Positions 15,085 through 21,431 of a stretch of 21,431 nucleotides of DNA are shown here, in pieces. The position numbers were made by a program, and so were the translations under genes. Origin of the DNA: Butyrivibrio sp. (GTDB lineage: Bacteria; Bacillota_A; Clostridia; Lachnospirales; Lachnospiraceae); assembly GCA_024690635.1 (NCBI GenBank), contig JAILOW010000006.1:1-21431 (forward strand), in the 5' to 3' direction. Below the pieces are notes generated by a model that worked only from the letters and a program-made list of their open reading frames with translations, was not told the DNA's origin and searched no databases. How positions within the stretch are numbered: position 1 is the stretch's first letter; each line of letters begins with the position of its first letter.

Positions 15085-17550
15085 TCAGCTGTTTTCGTTT
15101 ACGTAAATAGATACTCGGCTCTGAATGATATCGGCAACTTCCTGTGCGGTCTTGGTGCCGTTGTAGAAGGTCTGAGCCTCTTCGTTGATGATGTCCATAA
15201 TGCTCTGATTGTAGCTGTAAACGTTCTTGATAGACTTAATATAATTTGTTACGTACTGAATATCCTCATCGGTGAGAGTTCCTATGGTCACCTCTGTGTC
15301 ACCAAGATAGTAGGTGTCATCGTAGTAAACCTTTTTGTCATCATCCATGTAGAACTCTTTTTCCTTGGAAGCCTCAGCCATCTTATCAAAGCTGGACTTT
15401 CTGATGGGGAAATTGTACTCTATTTTATCCTGATATTCCTCGGAAAGAAGTTTCCTTAAGAACTGCCATGCGCCCTCTGCACTCTTACTCTGTGAACTGA
15501 TGGCAAATACATATTCAGGATAGATAACTGCGGTATCTTTGCCTGAAGGATTGGGAAAACCTATAAAGGAAATATCCTCGCCAAAGGCTCCGTCCTTGTA
15601 TCTTCTGTAGATCCTGAAGCCGTCAAGATAAGAGTTCTGGAAAAGAGATGCATCCTCCCTGTAGGCGGTATCGGTGTATCTGTCCCAGATATCATCGGGA
15701 AGCTCTGTAGGGAATTTATTGGTAAATTCAAGGAACTGAATAAAGTCATCGCTGTTGAAGTTGCAGCTCTTGTTTTCCCAGTCGATATAATCACTTCCAG
15801 CCATGGTTATGCCGGATTCGAGGATCTCATTTTTTGTGCTGGGTCCGAAAGCTCCCATGTAGTCTCCGCCCTTTGCCTGTATAAGCTCCTCGGCTTCCTT
15901 TAAAGTCATACCTGCATTGCCGTTTAAGAACTTTGTCTTTACCGTATAGGTTGTGGCATAGAATGAAGGAGCGATAAGGTACTGCTTGCCGTTTGTCTTG
16001 TAGGCATCCATAACATTTTCTATAAATTCCACATTCGCAAGATCGGGGTCCTTGGACAGGAATTCATTAAGATCTGTGAAAAGTCCCTTATTAGCATAGC
16101 TGCCTACGCTGTTATCTCCTCTAAAGAGCATGATATCAGGCACATTTCCGGATACGATATCAAGATTAAACTGAGTGTTTCCTGCGTTCCAGTCATCCTC
16201 TGAATCATAGCTTGAATAGTCTACGATCCTGATCCTGTATGTATCGTTTTCTCTGTTGAATTTTACAGCCTCGTTTCTTACATTGTAGTTAATGTAATAG
16301 CCGGCCATGGTGATGATCTTTTTATCTTTTACATCAGCAGGATCAACCTTGGTGAGTCTGTAGAGATTGTAATTGTAATCATCATCGGGAAGAGCAGCGA
16401 TCATCTCTGTATCAGACAAAGGTGCAATGTTACTGATGGCATAATTAATGTCAATATCCGAATCAAGGAAATCAAGGATTTTTATCATCTCATCCTTGGA
16501 TGCGTCATAGCCGTAAACACCGTCATCGGTGGATGCGTAAAGATCATAGCCTTTTCCTGAAAGAAAACTGTAGTTGGTATATCCGTTAACAGCAGCTGAA
16601 GGGTCACTTACAGTCTTTGCCTCGGGGTCGAAGGTTCTGAGCTCCAGACCCTTTTCTCCGTAGGAAGTAAGATAGATCTTGCCGTCAAACCCATTGAACA
16701 TCTCAAACGATCTGTCAAGAAGATCATCGTTTCTGTTTTTAACATCAAACAAAGTGTTGAAGCCGGCATCCTCTGAGAAGGTCTCGATTCCTCTTGTTGT
16801 TGAAAGGATAAGACCGTATTTTTCCGTAAGGACCATGTCACTTATTCCAAAATAATCATCACCTGAAGACTCGCCGCTAAGGTCGATGTTCATGACCATA
16901 TTGCCTTCAGCATCGTATTTAACAAGGGCTGAAGTATCGCCTTCACCTTCAGTCATCATATGGCCTTCAGGTCCCATGGGATCGTAATCCGTTGTCACAT
17001 CTACAGTTTTAGATTCATCTGCAATAGCTTCCACATCTGTTGCCTCAGCAGGTTCAGAAGTCTCTTCCGTAGCATCAGATGCTTCATTTGCATCAGTGCC
17101 TGCTTCTGCATCTTCACCGGCATCTCCTCCCGCATTATCATGGTCATCATCATAAGTTTCGGGGCCGCCCTCCTCGCTCCAGTCGTAGGTGTACTTTATG
17201 GCGTACATATTGCCCTGCTCATCAAAAACAAACTGGCCATGACTCTCATTGTCGCTTTCCTTGATCTTTACGGACTTGATGTTTCCTCCGTCCTGATCAA
17301 AACTTACAACCGTAAGATATCCGGAATTACTGTAGGTTGTGGCATATACTCTGTCGCCAACCACCTTAACTCTGTTTATGTCTTTCATGCCGTCAATATC
17401 CATCATCTCAGCATGGAATACATAATTCTTGGAATCCTTGGATGCCTGATCAATAAGGTTGTCCTCTTTCTTTCCTGCGCTTTTTCCGCAGCCTGCAAGA
17501 AGTGACACCATGCAGGCAAAAGCAAGCGCTGTTGCAACTATCCTTTTCAT
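15085..17550 (-). CDS. Large lipoprotein: propeller-like region fused to an extracellular solute-binding domain
   Basis: The 821-residue product starts with a signal peptide and canonical lipobox LAGC (Cys21). Residues ~45-405 contain repeated short beta-type units (RVYATTYSNSGYLTVVSF, GNMYAIKY, GLILSTTRGIETF, GKIYLTSYGEKGLELRTF, YDLYASTDDGVYGYD), which I read as a WD40/YVTN-like propeller. It is interrupted at ~124-207 by a low-complexity Asp/Glu/Ala/Thr linker. From ~412 to the end is an SBP_bac-type carbohydrate-binding domain: an INYNVRNEAVKFNREN start, PDIMLF, then FPNPSGKDTAVIYPEYVFAIS and AWQFLRKLLSEEYQ. Typical binding lipoproteins are 400-450 residues, so the propeller roughly doubles it. 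The start overlaps the upstream stop by 4 nt (ATGA), and its GGAGG site lies within the upstream gene's acidic tail codons. It is presumably the ligand receptor for the CUT1 permeases in the same operon; the ligand is unknown. Confidence 0.85.
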   Translation of the reverse strand: MKRIVATALAFACMVSLLAGCGKSAGKKEDNLIDQASKDSKNYVFHAEMMDIDGMKDINRVKVVGDRVYATTYSNSGYLTVVSFDQDGGNIKSVKIKESDNESHGQFVFDEQGNMYAIKYTYDWSEEGGPETYDDDHDNAGGDAGEDAEAGTDANEASDATEETSEPAEATDVEAIADESKTVDVTTDYDPMGPEGHMMTEGEGDTSALVKYDAEGNMVMNIDLSGESSGDDYFGISDMVLTEKYGLILSTTRGIETFSEDAGFNTLFDVKNRNDDLLDRSFEMFNGFDGKIYLTSYGEKGLELRTFDPEAKTVSDPSAAVNGYTNYSFLSGKGYDLYASTDDGVYGYDASKDEMIKILDFLDSDIDINYAISNIAPLSDTEMIAALPDDDYNYNLYRLTKVDPADVKDKKIITMAGYYINYNVRNEAVKFNRENDTYRIRIVDYSSYDSEDDWNAGNTQFNLDIVSGNVPDIMLFRGDNSVGSYANKGLFTDLNEFLSKDPDLANVEFIENVMDAYKTNGKQYLIAPSFYATTYTVKTKFLNGNAGMTLKEAEELIQAKGGDYMGAFGPSTKNEILESGITMAGSDYIDWENKSCNFNSDDFIQFLEFTNKFPTELPDDIWDRYTDTAYREDASLFQNSYLDGFRIYRRYKDGAFGEDISFIGFPNPSGKDTAVIYPEYVFAISSQSKSAEGAWQFLRKLLSEEYQDKIEYNFPIRKSSFDKMAEASKEKEFYMDDDKKVYYDDTYYLGDTEVTIGTLTDEDIQYVTNYIKSIKNVYSYNQSIMDIINEEAQTFYNGTKTAQEVADIIQSRVSIYVNENS

Positions 17551-18830
17551 AATTTTTCCTCCTCTTCCCTCCCGGGTACTGTTTTATTGTTTTCGATCTT
17601 TTGCTTATGAGAAGCTTCAAGATCGTACTTGTAATCCATAAATTTCGTTGCCAGTGATCTGACTGTCCATTTCTTATTGCGATAGGCATCAACAACCAGT
17701 ATCGCTGCCAAAATAAAAGCAAATATAAGGCACAGAGCCCTTAAAAACGCAAGAAGTGACAGATTATCCTCCCAGGCCCTTGCGATATTTTCCCAGTAAG
17801 GATAAAAGATGGGTTTGTCCCACATACTTCGAAGCCCAAAGCCCTTCATAACCTTTAAGAGCGAAAGAAACTTGTATCTGTCTGTATTATCAACTGCCAC
17901 AAGGTACTTATCATCTATTCCGCAGGCTTCCTTCATGTTTCTCACAAGAAGACCGTCCACAGGATTGGGCGCAACCATCTCTATACAGCTGATCCCGCCC
18001 TCCAGAGCATTTTCTCCGGTTTCGGATATTTCCTCAGAAGAGGTCCTGCCGCTTAAAATGGTGCCGTACCTGCACAGGGATTCATAAGAAGTGTATATAT
18101 AGCTGGTATTTAAGCCCGCAGCCTTGCTTATGCGGTTTTTATCAACGTGGATAACTCCCGCAACATAATGAGGAACATCGCCTGCATAGACCATCTGTCC
18201 AACCACATCGGTAGAACCAAAGAGCTCCCATGCCATGGTCTCGTCGATTACGATCCTGTCCTTCATAAGATCATCCGGCGAGAAATAACTGCCCGAAACA
18301 AGCTGAAGCGGATGGAACAAAAAGAAATCTCCGCTTACTCCTATGACTCTGGCATCCTGTACCACCTTGCTGTCATAGGTAAAGGTCATAAGCCCCTGAG
18401 CACTGAAGCAGTCTGCGTAAAGGCTCTTGATACCTGTCTTTTGCTGAACGAGAGGTATTAGCTCCGTATCCTCCTGCTCTCCTAATTTCTGAGTATCTAC
18501 TATAATGGGCTTTTCTTCCTCTTCAGCCTCTATTCCTGCTTCCGAAAGCTTTTTTTCAATTTCATATTCCAGCTTTTTAACGGTATCTTCCGTGATCTTC
18601 TGATCTTCCGTAAAAAAGAGACTTGCCTGTCCCATTTTGCGGCCGTCGCTCCATCTGTCCGCGGCCAGCTGATCGTAAAGACCACTCACAAGATTTGCAG
18701 AAACAGATTTCAAAATAAGGCTTATAAGCAGCAAAAGCACAAGGATAATAAAGCGGATGTTACGCTTTTTATCTGAGACCATCTTTTCCAATATTTTGCT
18801 GTTTGAAATCTTTTCAAATAGTCGCTTCAT
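17547..18830 (-). CDS. Two-TM membrane protein with MacB-like extracytoplasmic core, no FtsX permease part
   Basis: The 427-residue protein has a basic N-terminus, TM1 at about 26-46, a large extracytoplasmic region, TM2 at about 361-382 and a charged cytoplasmic tail ending in EEEEKL. The outside region carries features of the MacB periplasmic core domain: VIGVSGDFF, LQLVSGSYFSPDDL, RIVIDETMAWELFGSTDVVGQ and a GVI segment. Real MacB/FtsX permeases continue into three more helices after this core; here there is one, so it cannot be a complete FtsX-type permease. An acidic stretch near 80-107 may be coiled. It starts within the stop of the fusion-protein gene (TAATG) and overlaps the propeller-SBP start by 4 nt. 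It most likely works with both neighbours as a surface assembly. Function unknown; the domain call rests on recognised motifs only. Confidence 0.75.
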   Translation of the reverse strand: MKRLFEKISNSKILEKMVSDKKRNIRFIILVLLLLISLILKSVSANLVSGLYDQLAADRWSDGRKMGQASLFFTEDQKITEDTVKKLEYEIEKKLSEAGIEAEEEEKPIIVDTQKLGEQEDTELIPLVQQKTGIKSLYADCFSAQGLMTFTYDSKVVQDARVIGVSGDFFLFHPLQLVSGSYFSPDDLMKDRIVIDETMAWELFGSTDVVGQMVYAGDVPHYVAGVIHVDKNRISKAAGLNTSYIYTSYESLCRYGTILSGRTSSEEISETGENALEGGISCIEMVAPNPVDGLLVRNMKEACGIDDKYLVAVDNTDRYKFLSLLKVMKGFGLRSMWDKPIFYPYWENIARAWEDNLSLLAFLRALCLIFAFILAAILVVDAYRNKKWTVRSLATKFMDYKYDLEASHKQKIENNKTVPGREEEEKL

Positions 18831-20341
18831 TATTCGTTTGCAAGCCTCACCTGGTCTCCCGGATTGATCATGTCATTTGCGGTTGTTATAACATATTCAT
18901 CGCCGTCTACAGCAGCGGAAATAGCGGTATAATTATCATCCTGAGCAGTTACCGTAACATCAACCTTTGATGCCATGTACCTGTTTCCAAGGGGACTTGA
19001 CTTACTCTTTACAACAAGTATGTACTTACCTGCGTTTCCGGTCTTTATTGCACTGTTTGGAACAACAAGGTCATACTCCACGCTTCTTTCTCCGATGGAA
19101 AGAGATACTGTCTGTCCCGGTGTTACGTCCTTACTTACGATCTTGAAAGTAAGAAGCTTTTTATTGGCAGGATCGGCCTTGTCATTTTTGATGGATGTAA
19201 GGGTTGCCTTGAAATCATCACCAAACTGCCATACATTCTGAGGTCTTGCCTGATCACCAACCCTGAGCTTTTGCGCCTGGGCATTTGTAACAGAAAAGCT
19301 CATTGTCATGTCTTTTCCGTCAACCTGTATTACGGCAATGGCTTCGTCAGGAGATGCTGTTTCGCCGGAAGCCTTGGCTATTGAAGATACGATTCCGGCA
19401 ACAGGTGACTTTACGGAAGCTCCGACTGAGTCAGCTTCAAGCTTTGTAATCTTTTCTTTTGTTTCTGCTATCTTATCTCTTTGCTGGCAAAGGCTTATTT
19501 CCGTATTTATGCTCTTTTTAAGGTCATCTCTTACCTTTGTTGCAGTTTCAAGTTCTGCGGCAGTTCTGGACTTCTGCTGATTTAAAACAGCAAGCTTTTC
19601 GCTGTAGCTAAGGCCAATCTGTCCCGCATAGGTTGTAAGCTGTGATTTATCCTTGTTAAGCTCCGCAGCTTCTTCTGCCTGAATGCTGGGAAGAGCAAGT
19701 CTGTATTCCGGTGTCATGGCATCATAGGTGATGCCGGCAACATCCTTTGCCTGCTGCTCCTTCATATAATCGATCTCAGCGGCAACTGCATTATCATTAT
19801 CAAGAGCTGTCTGATACCTGTCCATAACGGCCTTAAGCTCCGCCTGATAGGTATCATAGGTGGTCTGCTTGCCATTTCTTACATTGGTTATTACATTATC
19901 CGGAACATCACCTGAAAACAGTGACTGCTCATAGGAAAGCTCCAAAGTTGCAAGGGCTTCTCTGGCGTCCTTGAGTTCATCGGATTCTCTGTCCTCAAGA
20001 TAATAGATGACATCTCCTATCTCCACGTGCGCTCCTTCTTTTACGGCAACACCCGAGATCTTTCTTGTCTCTTTCAAGGAGATATTGTAAGGATCCTCAG
20101 CCGATATGGTACCTGTGCCCCTGATCTGAGGAGATATGGGGCCAGACATGATCTGCTGGGTCGCCACCTGAGGAAGAGTGTAGTTCATAATGGTATTGGA
20201 GAAAAAGGTAAGGATCAGCATGACCGACAAAAACGCTATGGCCACATTCTTTACCATATCCTTTTTATCTATGGGCTTTTTCTCTTTGCCACCGTTTACA
20301 ACCTGGTTTTCTTCGTTTTCTTTTAAAATGAGATCTGACAT
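18830..20341 (-). CDS. HlyD/MacA-like membrane fusion protein (periplasmic adaptor type)
   Basis: The 503-residue protein has a cytoplasmic N-terminus (1-30), one membrane anchor (31-51), then the classic adaptor layout. A first half lipoyl motif lies at ~92-118 (RKISGVAVKEGAHVEIGDVIYYL), a long alpha-helical hairpin at ~120-305 is rich in Glu, Lys and Gln, and the second half lipoyl motif is at ~308-340 (VKSPVAGIVSSIAKASGE). Beta-barrel and membrane-proximal domains follow to the end (VPNSAIKTGNAGKYILVV, INPGDQVRL). Such proteins normally connect an ABC or RND pump to an outer-membrane channel; in Gram-positives they accompany MacB-like or peptide-export systems. No pump ATPase is visible here. 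The ATG at 20341 has a GGGGAG ribosome binding site 21 nt after the permease stop. Its stop shares a base with the next start. Confidence 0.88.
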   Translation of the reverse strand: MSDLILKENEENQVVNGGKEKKPIDKKDMVKNVAIAFLSVMLILTFFSNTIMNYTLPQVATQQIMSGPISPQIRGTGTISAEDPYNISLKETRKISGVAVKEGAHVEIGDVIYYLEDRESDELKDAREALATLELSYEQSLFSGDVPDNVITNVRNGKQTTYDTYQAELKAVMDRYQTALDNDNAVAAEIDYMKEQQAKDVAGITYDAMTPEYRLALPSIQAEEAAELNKDKSQLTTYAGQIGLSYSEKLAVLNQQKSRTAAELETATKVRDDLKKSINTEISLCQQRDKIAETKEKITKLEADSVGASVKSPVAGIVSSIAKASGETASPDEAIAVIQVDGKDMTMSFSVTNAQAQKLRVGDQARPQNVWQFGDDFKATLTSIKNDKADPANKKLLTFKIVSKDVTPGQTVSLSIGERSVEYDLVVPNSAIKTGNAGKYILVVKSKSSPLGNRYMASKVDVTVTAQDDNYTAISAAVDGDEYVITTANDMINPGDQVRLANE

Positions 20342-20362
20342 AAAATACTCCCCTTTTAATGA

Positions 20363-21301
20363 TTATCCTTTAATTCCTCCCTGGTAGGATATTCCCTCCA
20401 CCAGATAATCCTCGCCGTACAAAAATACCAGCATGGGCGGAACCAGATAAATTACAGCAACTGCAAACGCAAGGCTTATTTCTCCTGTGTTTACCTTTGA
20501 CAAAAATACCGACAACGGATGCATGTCCACATCCGGAAGCAAAATAAGAGGCTGCTCAACCATATTCCAGTAGTCAAAAAAGATCAGTATCGCGACGGAT
20601 GCCATGGCTCCTTTACAAAGAGGCATTACCACCCTTGTAAAGATCATCCATTCTCCCGCTCCGTCAATGGAGGCTGCCTCCATGACTTCTCTTGGTATCC
20701 TTCTCATGAACTTGGTAAGAAGGTAAACCGCAAAGGGTGAAAAGAATCCGGGCAAAAGCACAGCCCAGGGTGTTGCGTACAGTCCAAGCCACTTGGAAAC
20801 CAGGAAATTCGGAACAAGCGTTACCTGGTAAGGCATGAGCATCATTACTATATATGCAAAAAAGATTACCCTCTTTGGTCTAGAGGTTGATCTTGAAAAA
20901 CCGTAGGATGCAAGGGTTGCTATGGCAAGCTGCACCACAACAATGGGGACCACATACATTACAGAGTTCCAAAACTTGAGAAGGTACTCAGGGCTCTTAA
21001 ACAGTACCGTGTAGTACTGTGAAAGCGTCACCATATCCGGAATAAACTTAAGGTTCACATCCTTGGATACAAAGACCTTACTGCCCTTTACGATCTTGGA
21101 AAAAACGCTTCCGTAATTGGCGTTTATCTCTGACGGGGACATAAAGGAGTTGGTTATTGTCAGCACCGTAGGCATTACAAACAAAAATGCAAACAGTGCG
21201 GCAGCAAGGGTTATGAGTACAGTTTTGACGTTTTCTCTTCGTCTTTTCTTTCTGTATCTTTTTCTGAGAATATCTACTCTAACTCTCGATATCTCTGCCA
21301 T
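20363..21301 (-). CDS. Carbohydrate ABC transporter permease, CUT1/MalG type
   Basis: I start at 21301 (MAEISRVRVDILRKR, 312 residues). GGAGAA lies 7 nt upstream, and the longer form from 21346 would add residues encoded opposite the tail of the preceding permease gene. After a strongly basic cytoplasmic start come about six transmembrane helices and the EAA loop EVMEAASIDGAGEWMIFTRVVMPL near residues 205-228, the contact site for the ATPase. The C-terminus YLVEGISYQGGIKG is typical of MalG-like permeases. An extracytoplasmic segment of ~50 residues after TM1 (GSVFSKIVKGSKVF...) is somewhat longer than usual. It overlaps the preceding permease gene by 23 nt. No ATPase gene is in the window; many Firmicutes CUT1 importers share one MsmK-type ATPase encoded elsewhere. 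Confidence 0.93.
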   Translation of the reverse strand: MAEISRVRVDILRKRYRKKRRRENVKTVLITLAAALFAFLFVMPTVLTITNSFMSPSEINANYGSVFSKIVKGSKVFVSKDVNLKFIPDMVTLSQYYTVLFKSPEYLLKFWNSVMYVVPIVVVQLAIATLASYGFSRSTSRPKRVIFFAYIVMMLMPYQVTLVPNFLVSKWLGLYATPWAVLLPGFFSPFAVYLLTKFMRRIPREVMEAASIDGAGEWMIFTRVVMPLCKGAMASVAILIFFDYWNMVEQPLILLPDVDMHPLSVFLSKVNTGEISLAFAVAVIYLVPPMLVFLYGEDYLVEGISYQGGIKG

Positions 21302-21431
21302 AAAAATTCTCCAGCTTGTAAAGAATAAACACCAGTACAGCCACAACTATGAACATTATGATGGCTGCTGCGGAAAGCTTTTGGTAGTCAAGTGAAGCAA
21401 AGGTATTGTTCATAAAATGCTGCAGCATATA
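21279..21431 (-). CDS. Partial CUT1 sugar permease (MalF type), C-terminal 50 residues
   Basis: The frame is open from the right edge to TAG at 21279-21281. The 50 visible residues (YMLQHFMNNTFASLDYQKLS, then the last transmembrane helix AAAIIMFIVVAVLVFILYKL and a short tail) match the end of MalF/UgpA-type permeases, where the last helix follows a YxYxxAF-like segment. It is the expected partner of the MalG-type permease, which begins inside its last codons. The N-terminal part lies outside the window. Confidence 0.8.
   Translation of the reverse strand, partial: YMLQHFMNNTFASLDYQKLSAAAIIMFIVVAVLVFILYKLENFYGRDIES

Noticed and set aside
16960..17505. A 181-codon plus-strand open frame opposite the propeller-SBP gene
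   Set aside because: It is Cys/Ile/His-rich antisense of the acidic linker and signal region of a real lipoprotein, with no start signals of its own.
21302..21346. Longer start for the MalG-type permease at 21346
   Set aside because: The added residues are out-of-frame reading of the MalF-type gene tail; GGAGAA points to 21301.

Overview
The window looks like chromosomal DNA of a low-to-mid GC Gram-positive anaerobe, most probably a Lachnospiraceae member (Butyrivibrio/Roseburia-like). The grounds are strong AGGAGG-type ribosome binding sites, YesM/YesN-type two-component genes, lipoprotein solute-binding proteins, an MscL with a zinc-ribbon tail, cre/LacI-type operators and compact operons. 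This assignment is inference from family content, not from a marker gene. I saw no phage, insertion sequence or CRISPR array.

Layout. (1) 1-289: the 3' end of an unidentified plus-strand gene, apparently frameshifted at a GGG run. (2) 338-4480: a hexuronate catabolic locus. Altronate dehydratase (uxaA, minus) diverges from uronate isomerase (uxaC, plus), and uxaC is followed at 4 nt by a LacI-family regulator. The 194-bp intergenic region holds two promoters, each with a TGWNANCGNTNWCA-type operator just after its -10 box. (3) 4541-5175: mscL (minus) and a tRNA-Gly(CCC) gene (plus) fire from physically overlapping opposed promoters. They are flanked by two terminators that share the same GGACAGC stem. 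(4) 5224-14942, all minus: a YesN-type response regulator, then a YtfQ-YtfR-YtfT-YjfF-type ABC sugar importer, then a YesM-type sensor kinase, then a membrane-anchored protein with two tandem sugar-binding domains. I read this as a transport unit with its own extracellular sensing unit. (5) 15085-21431, all minus: the 3' part of an operon that runs off the right edge. It holds two CUT1 (MalF/MalG-type) permeases, an HlyD-like membrane fusion protein, a two-TM protein with a MacB-like extracytoplasmic core, and an 821-residue lipoprotein joining a propeller-like region to a solute-binding domain. It ends in a strong terminator.

How the parts fit. The uxa locus isomerises hexuronates and dehydrates altronate, with probable induction through the adjacent LacI-type repressor. 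The importer in region 4 belongs to the family whose E. coli member takes up galactofuranose. Its substrate-binding paralog beside the kinase suggests signalling by a binding protein to YesM and then YesN, as in the XylFII-LytS/YesN xylose system. Region 5 is the most unusual part: importer permeases and efflux/secretion-type adaptor parts are translationally coupled, with no ATPase in view. I consider it the best candidate here for an undescribed system.
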